Shown here in pieces: positions 30,278 to 38,964 of a stretch of 64,000 bases of DNA (the stretch's first letter is position 1; each line of letters begins with the position of its first letter). A program made the position numbers and the translations under genes. The notes under the pieces were generated by a model. It was given only the letters and a program-made list of their open reading frames with translations, was not told the origin of the DNA and made no database searches. This DNA comes from Undibacterium sp. KW1 (GTDB taxonomy: Bacteria > Pseudomonadota > Gammaproteobacteria > Burkholderiales > Burkholderiaceae_D), in assembly GCF_009937955.1 (NCBI RefSeq), contig NZ_AP018439.1, forward strand, positions 5,332,001 through 5,396,000, in the 5' to 3' direction.

Positions 30278-31030
30278 TTAGTGCCCTCCACTATTGGCTG
30301 AACCAGAAGTAATGAAACCTGGTACGCGCAGTTTCTTTTCCAACAAATTCGACATCAGGATCGCAACCACAGACACGATCAGATAGATGATGGTGGCAGC
30401 ACTGAATGCCTCAAAAGTCTTAAAAGACATTTCTTGCATGGAACGTGTACTTGCCATCAGCTCTATCAAACCGATGGACAAAGCCACCGAACTGTTTTTG
30501 ATGATCGCCGCCACTTCATTGATCAGTGAAGGAATGATGATGCGAAATGCCATGGGCAACAGCACAAAGCGGTAAGTTTGTGGCAGTGTCAGACCCAGTG
30601 CCGTACCCGCCATTTTCTGACCACGTGGCAGGGCATTGATACCCGTTGATACCTGTACCGCCACCCTGGCTGAAGTAAAAAACCCCAGGCTCAGTACTGC
30701 CGTGACGAAAGGTGCATTCGGCAATTGCTTAAGTGCCGTGCCCCATGCTTCAGGCAAGACTTCAGGGAAGACAAAGTACCAGAGAAACATTTGCACGATC
30801 AGTGGAATGTTCCTGAATAATTCCACATAGGCATTTGCCAGCCTGACTACCCATTTGTTTGGCGCTGTGCGCAATGTTCCTATCACCAGGCCCAATGCCA
30901 AAGCAATCACCCAGCCCAAACCTGCTGTCGCCAGCGTCCACTTAAGACCAGCGATCAGGGATTCAAAATAGGTTCCCGTTCCATCGGGCGCAATGTCCCA
31001 AAAGATATTCCAATTCCAGTTGTAATTCAT
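30278..31030 (-). CDS. gltJ: Glutamate/aspartate ABC transporter permease
   Basis: 250-residue inner-membrane subunit; starts MNYNWNWNIFWDIAPDG like GltJ proteins. Several helices, and the EAA loop VAVQVSTGINALPRGQKMAG followed by TALGLTLPQTYRFVLLPMA. A strong AGGAGGAG site precedes this ATG, so the upstream ATG at 31084 is not used. It lies 120 bases after gltI, separated by a hairpin. GltJ is the second half of the heterodimeric channel with GltK. Confidence 0.95.
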   Translation of the reverse strand: MNYNWNWNIFWDIAPDGTGTYFESLIAGLKWTLATAGLGWVIALALGLVIGTLRTAPNKWVVRLANAYVELFRNIPLIVQMFLWYFVFPEVLPEAWGTALKQLPNAPFVTAVLSLGFFTSARVAVQVSTGINALPRGQKMAGTALGLTLPQTYRFVLLPMAFRIIIPSLINEVAAIIKNSSVALSIGLIELMASTRSMQEMSFKTFEAFSAATIIYLIVSVVAILMSNLLEKKLRVPGFITSGSANSGGH

Positions 31031-31090
31031 ATTCTCCTCCTGTGCAGCGCTTTCAGTCCGCTTTTTGCAAGATGATGCATACATGGTCTT

Positions 31091-31124
31091 GCAAAAGAAA
31101 ACGGGAGGTGCATCCCCCCGTTTT
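31091..31124 (-). terminator. Hairpin between gltI and gltJ (possible partial terminator)
   Basis: AAAACGGGAGG pairs with CCCCCCGTTTT with one A-C mismatch and a TGCAT loop; on the minus strand it is followed by CTTTTGC. Such hairpins after a binding-protein gene commonly lower transcription of the permease genes or stabilise the upstream message. Confidence 0.65.
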
Positions 31125-31150
31125 GTCGGACTACCTTACCTTGCTATGTA

Positions 31151-32098
31151 TTATTTTTTCTTGTTCAAAACGGCTTTTTGAGCCTCTGGAACAGCAGCAT
31201 AAGCAGAAGGTTCACCTGAATCTGTAGGCTTGGCGGCCACTGCCTTGAGCTGATCAGACATAGGCCAGTTCAAGGCGATGCCTTTAGGTGGAATAGGTTG
31301 CATGAACCATTTATGGTAGATGCGGTTAACATCACCAGAAGTCAGTACATTGCCTATCGCTGTATCAACTACTTTCTTGAATGGAGCATCGTCTTTACGC
31401 AGCATGATGCCGTATGGCTCAACTGACAGTGCTTCCTTGCTGATTTCATAGTCAGCTGGATTTTTTGAGTTGGATACTTGTGAAGCCAGCAGGATATCAT
31501 CCATGACCCATGCGACTGCACGGCCAGTTTCTACCATCAGGAAAGCTTCTGCATGATCCTTGGCTGGCAAAATATTGATGCCCAGATTCTGGTCTGCATT
31601 CAGCTGTGTCAGCTGTTTCAGGTTGGAAGTACCTGAAGTCGATACCACAGCCTTGCCTTTAAGGTCAGCCAGGGTTTTAACGCCAGAAGATTTTTTTGAC
31701 AGAATACGGTTAGCGGTCACAAAAGTGGTCGGTGCAAACGCAACCTGTTTTTGACGTTCTACGTTATTGGTTGTAGAACCACATTCCAGATCGATCGTGC
31801 CATTGGCCATCAAAGGAATACGGGTAGCAGAAGTCACCGGATTCATTTTGACGTTCAGGGAAGACAAACCCAGTTGCTTTTGCACTGCCGTCACAATTTT
31901 CATGCACAGGTCAATGGAGTAACCCTGATAGGACTGCTTATCGTCCAGGTAAGAAAAAGGGTTGGAGGAATCACGCACGCCCAGGGTGATGATGCCTGTA
32001 TCCTTGATTTTTTTCAGCGTACCAGTTTCCTGCGCCTGTGCTGCACCAGCAACCAGGCCAGCACCAACCAAAGCTACCAACAATTTCGAAAATTTCAT
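31151..32098 (-). CDS. gltI: Glutamate/aspartate periplasmic binding protein
   Basis: 315-residue exported binding protein: signal peptide MKFSKLLVALVGAGLVAGAA, cleaved after AQA, then TGTLKKIKDTGIITLGVRDSSNPFSYLD. The blocks IDLECGSTTNNVERQKQVAF and VEPYGIMLRKDD are shared with GltI. It leads the operon, with a TTTTTGGAGACAGT ribosome site. A 12-base perfect palindrome (TAATACGTATTA, 32184-32195) about 90 bases upstream could be an operator. A paralogue lies just upstream on the same strand. Confidence 0.95.
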   Translation of the reverse strand: MKFSKLLVALVGAGLVAGAAQAQETGTLKKIKDTGIITLGVRDSSNPFSYLDDKQSYQGYSIDLCMKIVTAVQKQLGLSSLNVKMNPVTSATRIPLMANGTIDLECGSTTNNVERQKQVAFAPTTFVTANRILSKKSSGVKTLADLKGKAVVSTSGTSNLKQLTQLNADQNLGINILPAKDHAEAFLMVETGRAVAWVMDDILLASQVSNSKNPADYEISKEALSVEPYGIMLRKDDAPFKKVVDTAIGNVLTSGDVNRIYHKWFMQPIPPKGIALNWPMSDQLKAVAAKPTDSGEPSAYAAVPEAQKAVLNKKK

Positions 32099-32303
32099 AC
32101 TGTCTCCAAAAAGTTAAATCAAAAAATCGTGGCTTTGAGTTTAACAAAAACCCTCAGCAAATTACCGTTTTTTTCAGCCGGTTTAATACGTATTACTACT
32201 TATATGTTGCTAAAAAATTAGACAGCCGTTACTGCTAACAGATCAGATAAATTCCACCACCGTAATATTCTTCCTACCTGCTGGCAAACACGGAACCAGC
32301 CTG

Positions 32304-33200
32304 TTAATCCGCAACCTTGTCCGTAGGGAAGCGGATATTGTCGCGCAACAGAAAATTCATGGGCATGTTCAGGTTTGCACCTTTTGGGGGCACAGGCTTA
32401 CGGAACCACTTGTCATACAATTTGGTGACTTCGCCATCACTCATCAGGCGCGCCATTTCACGGTCCAGCAGATTCTTGAATGCAGGATCATCCTTGCGCA
32501 GCATGATGGCATAGGGCTCGGTAGATAATGAATCGCCTACCACAACGAACTTGCTGGGGTCTTTGGCATTGGCGCGTTGCCCGTACAGGAGCACGTCATC
32601 GACGGTAAAGGCATCTGCTGCACCGCTCTCTACCATGCCAAAGGACTCATTATGATCAGCACCTTCCAGCAATTTCAAATCCAGGCCCCTGACCTTGTCA
32701 CGGTCATTGAGCAGCTTGACGGTCGTCGTCCCCTTGGAGGTCACGACTTTTTTACCCTTGAGGTCAGTCCAGTTTTTGATGCCGGAATCGGTCCGGACTA
32801 TCATTTTTGCGGTGGCAAAGAAATGGGGGATAGTGAAGGCGACCTGCTTACGGCGCTCCGCATTATTGGTGGTTGAACCGCATTCCAGATCAGCCTTGCC
32901 CTCAGCAATGGCAGGAATACGTGTGCTGCCTGTCACCAGAACATAATTCACGTTGAGTTGGGGCAGCTTGAGTTCTTTTTTTATCGCATCGACCAGTTTC
33001 AGACAAATGTCCATGGAATAGCCGATGGGCTTCTTGTCATCACCAAGATAAGAAAATGGAAAAGACGCTTCACGGTGCGCGATAGTCATCGTGTGCGTCT
33101 CTTTGATGCGTGCAAGGGTATCCGCGGCTAATGAAAGCGAGGAGCACAGGACTAGCGCACAGGGCACGCCAGCCTTTACTATCCATTTCGAAACTTTCAT
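32304..33200 (-). CDS. Second GltI-like amino-acid-binding protein
   Basis: 298-residue exported protein with a signal peptide ending near LAA-DT. It carries the same hallmark blocks as GltI: ASFPFSYLGD, GYSMDICLKLVDAIKKEL, ADLECGSTTNNAERRKQVAF and STEPYAIMLRKDDPAF. It is therefore a paralogue of the adjacent gltI. It has its own AAAGGGGAT ribosome site and a 205-base gap to gltI, so it may be transcribed separately. It has no permease of its own and may feed GltJKL with another acidic amino acid or amide; this is inference. A tandem copy with divergence, not a fresh duplicate. Confidence 0.88.
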   Translation of the reverse strand: MKVSKWIVKAGVPCALVLCSSLSLAADTLARIKETHTMTIAHREASFPFSYLGDDKKPIGYSMDICLKLVDAIKKELKLPQLNVNYVLVTGSTRIPAIAEGKADLECGSTTNNAERRKQVAFTIPHFFATAKMIVRTDSGIKNWTDLKGKKVVTSKGTTTVKLLNDRDKVRGLDLKLLEGADHNESFGMVESGAADAFTVDDVLLYGQRANAKDPSKFVVVGDSLSTEPYAIMLRKDDPAFKNLLDREMARLMSDGEVTKLYDKWFRKPVPPKGANLNMPMNFLLRDNIRFPTDKVAD

Positions 33201-33510
33201 ATGATCCCCTTTGAACTTAATTCAGGATGGTAATGATAAAGCCCAACAAAATTCAACAGAAAAATTCACATTTAACAAAATATTATTCGGTTTTTTTGAC
33301 AATTCACTCTTGCAAAGATTTCAAAAACAAGTATGCAATTATTGTTCCATACTCTTGCACCACCTTAACCGGATTAAACTAAGCCTTGATGACACTGATA
33401 TATTCAACTGCAGCACCTGCGTTAAGCTTCTTTACAACGCCCTGACTCAGCAAACGGACTCATTAAACAAAATGAAGCGAAATGAAATGAAATAAATGCG
33501 CATGCGACGC
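33201..33510. other. Gene-free region between the second binding protein and gdhA
   Basis: AT-rich promoter region of the leftward binding-protein gene. Open frames on the plus strand lack ribosome sites and coding character. I see no repeat or RNA in this part; the gdhA terminator follows at 33511. Confidence 0.4.
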
Positions 33511-33532
33511 AAAAATGGCTTTTCTTTAGCCA
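33511..33532 (-). terminator. Terminator of gdhA
   Basis: Minus strand shows TGGCT, a 7-base loop, AGCCA and a TTTTT tract, 81 bases past the gdhA stop. A second inverted repeat, ATTGATCA/TGATCAAT (33564-33593), lies closer to the stop and may help stabilise the 3' end. Confidence 0.7.
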
Positions 33533-33612
33533 AGTCCACATCGCATCACGCCTCGTTCGCATGATTGATCAGCTATCAGCATAGGTGATCAATAGCTTTT
33601 TACAATTCCAGA

Positions 33613-34899
33613 TTATGGATACAAGCCGCGAACTTCACGCGCCTGCAACACTCTGGAGCAACCGATGATAAATGCTGCTGTACGCAAGGAGACGTTTTTG
33701 TCTTCTGTAACTTGCCATACAGAATTAAAAGCTTCCTTCATGATGCGGGTCAGGCGCTGGTTGATTTCATCTTCAGACCAGAAATAGCTGGAGAAGTCCT
33801 GTACCCATTCAAAATAAGACACGGTTACACCGCCGGCATTGGCGATCACGTCTGGCACAACCAACACGCCTTTATCGCGCAAAATATCATCTGCTTCTGG
33901 TGTAGTCGGACCATTCGCGCCTTCGAGTATGATTTTGGCGCGGATCTGGTCAGCGTTTTTCAGGGTGATCTGTTGTTCCAATGCTGCCGGGATCATGATA
34001 TCGCAGTTCACGGCCCAGAATTCATCATTTGGCAAAACAGCTTCTATACCTTCAAAACCGGCAACACTGCCTTTGGCTGCCACGTGATCCAGCAGTTTGT
34101 TGACATCAATACCATTCGAATGGAAGATCGTGCCACCGTGATCTTGCACAGCCACGATCTTGGCACCTGCTTCTGCGAACAAACGAGCAGCAATACCGCC
34201 TACATTACCAAAACCCTGCACGGCAATTTTTGCACCAGCAATGCTCAGACCACGCTTGGCTGCAGCTTCGCTACCGACCACGAATACACCACGGCCAGTC
34301 GCTTCACGACGGCCCAGGCTACCACCGAGGGAAATAGGTTTGCCTGTAACGACACCAGTAGCAGTACGGCCTTCATTCATGGAATAAGTATCCATCATCC
34401 ATGCCATGGTTTGCTCATTGGTGTTCACGTCTGGTGCCGGAATGTCTTTGTCCGGGCCAATGATGATGCCAATTTCAGAGGTGTAACGACGCGTCATGCG
34501 CATCAGTTCGCCACGTGACAAGGTTTTTGGATCAACGCGGATACCACCTTTTGCACCACCGTAAGGCACGTTCACCGCCGAGTTCTTGATCGTCATCCAG
34601 GCAGACAAGGCCATCACTTCTGACAGCGTCACATCCTGATGGAAACGCACACCACCTTTGCCTGGGCCACGGGAGGTATTGTGCTGTACACGGTAGCCTT
34701 CAAAGTGAGAAATGCTGCCGTCATCACGTTCGATAGGCACATCGACGATGAGGATACGCTTGGGGCGCTTCAGGGTTTCTACCCAGCGTGACAAATGGCC
34801 AAGGTAAGGAGTAACACGATCAATTTGCTCAAGGTAAACTGACCAAGGACCGGTCTCAGTCGGGGTAAGATAAGACGGTATCTGGTGCTGGCTGGACAT
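33613..34899 (-). CDS. gdhA: Glutamate dehydrogenase
   Basis: 428-residue cytoplasmic enzyme interconverting glutamate with 2-oxoglutarate and ammonia. [13 protein letters not shown], then [14 protein letters not shown] (containing the catalytic lysine region), [16 protein letters not shown] (nucleotide-binding loop) and [11 protein letters not shown] are all present, as in the roughly 430-residue hexameric class. The ATG at 34899 has an AGAGG site and starts [11 protein letters not shown]; a longer form to 34986 is unlikely. Lies among glutamate uptake genes, with the LysR gene upstream in the same direction. Cofactor preference (NAD or NADP) is not resolved here. Confidence 0.96.
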   Translation of the reverse strand: MSSQHQIPSYLTPTETGPWSVYLEQIDRVTPYLGHLSRWVETLKRPKRILIVDVPIERDDGSISHFEGYRVQHNTSRGPGKGGVRFHQDVTLSEVMALSAWMTIKNSAVNVPYGGAKGGIRVDPKTLSRGELMRMTRRYTSEIGIIIGPDKDIPAPDVNTNEQTMAWMMDTYSMNEGRTATGVVTGKPISLGGSLGRREATGRGVFVVGSEAAAKRGLSIAGAKIAVQGFGNVGGIAARLFAEAGAKIVAVQDHGGTIFHSNGIDVNKLLDHVAAKGSVAGFEGIEAVLPNDEFWAVNCDIMIPAALEQQITLKNADQIRAKIILEGANGPTTPEADDILRDKGVLVVPDVIANAGGVTVSYFEWVQDFSSYFWSEDEINQRLTRIMKEAFNSVWQVTEDKNVSLRTAAFIIGCSRVLQAREVRGLYP

Positions 34900-35159
34900 T
34901 ATATGACCTCTTGAATGTGGTTTGAACTGACTTGCAAATCTTGCATTTTCAGACAGGTCTTTCACCCGCGCTGAAAGCAGACGCATAGTAGTCTTTTCGC
35001 TTTGAGATCAGCCAATGCTTTGTTTGCATGTATCTATGCATGAAATGCATAACCATGTAGTGGCCTTATGATATGTTCGGCCTGATGCCCTGGCCCGCTA
35101 CCGCACTCCTCTTTTGATGTTTTCAATTTAGCAAACCCGTGCAGAATCCGTGCATAATA

Positions 35160-36131
35160 TCAACTACTGCGACGGCTCTTTCCTTGCCGGTTTTTTCCCT
35201 GACTTTCTTCCGTCTGCAATTGCTCCAGGTATTCCCACAAACGTGAAACGATGGCCTTGCCCGGTCTTTGTATGGATGGCCGTTCACGGTACAGGCGGAT
35301 TTCCATATTCACTTCCCAGGTACCACTGCCATCATCGGCACGTGCCAGTTGCTTTTGCTTGACTTCGCGGGTCACCGCAGACTCTGGTAGAAATGCCACG
35401 CCACGGCCTTCCAGCGCCATCATTTTCAGGCCTTCTGCCATATCGGTTTCATAGCATTTTTCCAGATGCAAAGGCTGGCGTGTGTCATTCAAAATCAGAT
35501 CTACCATGCGCCCCAGATAGGCATTGTTGGCATAGGCCAAAAAGGGTAATGGAGTTTTTTCTGTCCCTGGCAAACGCAATTCAGGCACGCCATGTTTGTC
35601 GCAACGCGTGTAGGCGCGCACGGTCTCTGTACCCATGCTGATCATGTCGTACTGACCGCTGTCAAGCAAGAGCGGCTGACGCGGATGGTGATAGCAGAGC
35701 ATGAGATCACAACCACCTTCTACCAGGGTCATGACGGCATCATGCACATTCAACGCCAGCAAACGGCTGTTGATTTCACCAAAGGCCTGATCCAGGCCTG
35801 TCAGCCAGCGCGGCACGTAGGTCAGCGATAGCGTATGCGGCACAGCAAAATCCACTGTGGTTTGCGTGGTAGTGCGCTTGCCGCGCAACAGCGCGCGGGC
35901 ATTATTGATTTGCCCCAGCATGGCAATGGCCTGCTCGTAAAAAACTTCACCCGCATGCGTCAGCCTTGTCGGATACGACGTGCGGTCTATCAGATCGCTG
36001 CCCAGCCAGGCTTCCAGCGATTGTATGCGGCGTGAAAAAGCCGGTTGCGTCACATGGCGCAATTCTGCAGAACGGCTAAAGCTGTTGGTCTCTGCCAGGG
36101 ATACGAAATCTTCCAGCCACTTGGTTTCCAT
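35160..36131 (-). CDS. LysR-type regulator, HypT-like
   Basis: 323-residue DNA-binding regulator. N-terminal winged helix: METKWLEDFVSLAETNSFSR, then AELRHVTQPAFSRRIQSLE; effector-binding domain follows, with HTLSLTYVPRWL, NAYLGRMVD and GRGVAFLPESAV. This combination resembles the E. coli YjiE/HypT group, which responds to hypochlorite through Met oxidation; several methionines are present, but the same signal is not established here. The C-terminal tail is Arg/Ser-rich. It starts one base after the ABC exporter stop, so it is cotranscribed with it. Its targets may include that exporter or the downstream gdhA (inference). Confidence 0.88.
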   Translation of the reverse strand: METKWLEDFVSLAETNSFSRSAELRHVTQPAFSRRIQSLEAWLGSDLIDRTSYPTRLTHAGEVFYEQAIAMLGQINNARALLRGKRTTTQTTVDFAVPHTLSLTYVPRWLTGLDQAFGEINSRLLALNVHDAVMTLVEGGCDLMLCYHHPRQPLLLDSGQYDMISMGTETVRAYTRCDKHGVPELRLPGTEKTPLPFLAYANNAYLGRMVDLILNDTRQPLHLEKCYETDMAEGLKMMALEGRGVAFLPESAVTREVKQKQLARADDGSGTWEVNMEIRLYRERPSIQRPGKAIVSRLWEYLEQLQTEESQGKNRQGKSRRSS

Positions 36132-36132
36132 T

Positions 36133-38010
36133 TTATGCGCTCACGAGTTCAATTTCATCGGCTTCGTCATCATCTTCAGCCATATCTTTTTTCTTGCTTT
36201 GCTGCCTTTCCCACATGCGCGCATAAGCACCGTGCAGAGCCAGCAAATCATGGTGGGTGCCGCGCTCTATGATATGGCCTTTGTCCATGACCAGTATCTG
36301 CTGCGCATCAACAATCGTCGATAATCTGTGGGCGATGACCAGGCTGGTGCGGCTGCGGGCGATGTCTTTCAATTGTGCCTGTATCAATTGCTCGGACTGA
36401 GAATCAAGTGCGGATGTGGCTTCATCAAAAATCAGGATGGACGGATTCTTCAGCAAGGTGCGCGCAATCGCCACGCGCTGTTTTTCACCGCCTGATAATT
36501 TCAAACCACGCTCGCCAACCATGCTGTCATAACCGTCGGGCAGCGACTCGATAAAGTCATGGATATAGGCAGCCTTGGCAACCGCAATAATCTCTTCTTT
36601 ACTCGCCCCCGGTTTGCCATAGGCGATGTTGTATTCTATGGTGTCATTGAACAGCACCGTGTCTTGCGGAACTATGCCTATCGCCGCCCTGACTGAGGCC
36701 TGTGTCACGTTGCGCAAATCCTGTCCATCGATGGAAATATGGCCAGACTGAATATCGTAAAAACGGAACAATAAACGCGACAATGTCGATTTACCAGAGC
36801 CGCTATGGCCTACCACTGCGGTGGTTGTACCAGGGGCAATCGTAAAATCTACATCGAACAAAATCTGGCGCTTTTCTTCATAACTGAAATTCACATGCTG
36901 GAAGCGTATTTCAGCACCATTTTTATGGTGCACCTGTAGCGCTTGTGCAGCAGCATCGTCAGCCACTTCGCGGTTCTGGTCGAGCAGGGAAAACAGCCTT
37001 TCCATGTCGGCCAGGCTTTGTTTGATTTCACGGTACAGGACACCGAGAAAATTCAAGGGAATATACAGCTGTATCATGAAGGCATTCACCAGTACCAGGT
37101 CACCCAGGCTCATGGTACCATCGATGACACCCTGGGTTGCGCGCCACAGTATCAGGGTCACAGCAGTAGCGATGATCATCGATTGACCGGTGTTCAGCAA
37201 GAACAGGCTGCTTTGCGATTTGACGGCGGCAGTTTCAAAACTTTTCAGGCCTACGTCATAACGCTGGGCTTCGTATTCTTCATTACCAAAATACTTCACC
37301 GTTTCATAGTTGAGCAGCGAATCGATGGCCTTGGTATGCGCTTTGGAATCAAGCTCATTCATGGTACGGCGAAAATGCGTGCGCCATTCAGTGACAACAA
37401 TGGTGAACACGATATAGGTCACCAGTGCCGTCGCGGTAATCACACTGAACCATTTATCGTAATGGGTACTCAGGTAAATCAGGACCAGGGTAATTTCCAG
37501 CAAGGTAGGGACAATACTGAACAGGGCATAAGAAATCAGCGAAGAAATCGCCCGCGTGCCCCGCTCTATATCGCGGGTGACACCACCGGTTTGCCGGTTC
37601 AGGTGAAAACGCAAAGACAGGGCATGCAGGTGGCGAAACACTTGCAGGGCTATCGTGCGCACTGCCCTTTGCGTGACTTTGGCAAACACGAACTCACGCA
37701 ACTCTGTGAACAGGGTTGTTGATAAGCGCAGGGCACCATAGGCAATCAACAAGCTCACAGGCAAGACCATGACAGCCGCCGGATGGGCGGGGCTGATGGT
37801 CATGCTGTCGACCAGATTTTTCAAGACCATGGGCACACCGACATTGGCCAGTTTGGCCGATACCAGAAAGGTCAACGCCAGCAAAACCCGCCACTTGTAG
37901 GCCCACAGATACGGCAGCAGGGTTTTGACAGTGGACCAATCGCCGCGCTGGGCAGGATTGCTGACCGGAGCAGAGGGAGAAGGATGACGAACGGATTCTC
38001 GGCGTCGCAT
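36133..38010 (-). CDS. Atm1-type ABC exporter
   Basis: 625-residue half-transporter: six membrane helices (about 30-320), then an ATPase domain. VVGHSGSGKSTLSRLLFRFY (Walker A), signature LSGGEKQR, Walker B ILIFDEATSALD and IAHRLSTI are present. The segment LNYETVKYFGNEEYEAQRY is characteristic of Atm1/HMT1 exporters of glutathione-linked metals or sulfur compounds. The C-terminus is acidic (KDMAEDDDEADEIELVSA). The start at MRRRESVRHPS fits the family; an upstream extension to 38136 covers the divergent promoter region and is unlikely. No clear ribosome site. Operon with the LysR gene. Confidence 0.92.
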   Translation of the reverse strand: MRRRESVRHPSPSAPVSNPAQRGDWSTVKTLLPYLWAYKWRVLLALTFLVSAKLANVGVPMVLKNLVDSMTISPAHPAAVMVLPVSLLIAYGALRLSTTLFTELREFVFAKVTQRAVRTIALQVFRHLHALSLRFHLNRQTGGVTRDIERGTRAISSLISYALFSIVPTLLEITLVLIYLSTHYDKWFSVITATALVTYIVFTIVVTEWRTHFRRTMNELDSKAHTKAIDSLLNYETVKYFGNEEYEAQRYDVGLKSFETAAVKSQSSLFLLNTGQSMIIATAVTLILWRATQGVIDGTMSLGDLVLVNAFMIQLYIPLNFLGVLYREIKQSLADMERLFSLLDQNREVADDAAAQALQVHHKNGAEIRFQHVNFSYEEKRQILFDVDFTIAPGTTTAVVGHSGSGKSTLSRLLFRFYDIQSGHISIDGQDLRNVTQASVRAAIGIVPQDTVLFNDTIEYNIAYGKPGASKEEIIAVAKAAYIHDFIESLPDGYDSMVGERGLKLSGGEKQRVAIARTLLKNPSILIFDEATSALDSQSEQLIQAQLKDIARSRTSLVIAHRLSTIVDAQQILVMDKGHIIERGTHHDLLALHGAYARMWERQQSKKKDMAEDDDEADEIELVSA

Positions 38011-38283
38011 TAAAGATGTACTCGTATGAAGGTTGAATGGGCTTATCAGAACTGGCACGGCTAGTACTGACGTGAATTGGCAATTCAACAAAATCGCCCC
38101 GGCTTCTGGCAGGCGACAGAGAGAACAACACATCATGCAAAAACTGCATAAGGAAAATTATAGGCCATAAATCAGATGTTCATCGGCCACCGCTCTCTGG
38201 CTATCGTACAATTTGCATTTCGTCACCACCACGCAGGTATACTGTGGCGAAAATGTCCCACATACAAAGTACAAAACTACAAT

Positions 38284-38964
38284 ATGAACAAGAATAAACT
38301 CGTAATTTTTGGCAGCAGCAATATTTTGTCTGACTTGTTTGATTGCGCCCTGGCCCATGGCCTCACCGTATCAAAAATTGTGTTGCATTTGCCAGAAACA
38401 CCAGGCGAGCGTGACATCCCCCTGCAAGACCGGATAGCCGGATGGACGCAATATGGCGCGACACCTGAAGTCATCAATCTTGCTGATTTCATCCCTGCTG
38501 CGGATGAACTGTATCTGCTGGGGCCGACCACACCGACACGCAATGCTTTGGAACAGGAAATACTGCAGCGCCATGCTGGCCTGGAATTCCATACACTGAT
38601 ACACCCACGTGCCTTTGTATCGCCATTAGCAAGACTGTCACCTGGTGTATTTGTTGGTGCGAATAGCGTGATAGGTCCCGGTGCCGTACTGGGTCGCCAT
38701 GTCTTTGTGAACCGCGGTGTCACCATAGGGCATGACACCCATATCGGTGCTTTTTCACGGGTGCAGCCAGGCAGCAATGTCGGTGGCTTGTCGCGCATAG
38801 GACACAGTGTCACCATCGCCATAGGTGCCACCCTGATAGAGCGCCTGCGCATAGGTGAACATGCCTTCATCGGTGCAGGCGCTGTCGTGATCAGCGATGT
38901 TGAAGCCGGGGCGCTGATGGTCGGCAACCCGGCCAGATTCAAGAAGTCTGTGCTGCCATCCTGA
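38284..38964 (+). CDS. NeuD-like sugar O-acyltransferase
   Basis: 226-residue protein. N-terminal nucleotide/sugar-binding part (MNKNKLVIFGSSNILSDLF) and C-terminal left-handed beta-helix with hexapeptide repeats (SPLARLSPGVFVGANSVIGP, HDTHIGAFSRVQPGSNVGG, IGHSVTIAIGATLIERLRIG). This arrangement matches the NeuD/PglD family that acetylates sialic acids or UDP-amino sugars. The catalytic histidine could be the H of TIGHDTHIG. Its 3' end overlaps the convergent glycosyltransferase gene by 26 bases. The pair may modify a surface glycan; the substrate is unknown. No clear ribosome site upstream of the chosen ATG. Confidence 0.85.
   Translation: MNKNKLVIFGSSNILSDLFDCALAHGLTVSKIVLHLPETPGERDIPLQDRIAGWTQYGATPEVINLADFIPAADELYLLGPTTPTRNALEQEILQRHAGLEFHTLIHPRAFVSPLARLSPGVFVGANSVIGPGAVLGRHVFVNRGVTIGHDTHIGAFSRVQPGSNVGGLSRIGHSVTIAIGATLIERLRIGEHAFIGAGAVVISDVEAGALMVGNPARFKKSVLPS

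Noticed and set aside
33211..33495. 94-codon plus-strand frame upstream of the second binding-protein gene
   Set aside because: AT-rich, no ribosome site, and no conserved pattern; it lies over the promoter region.
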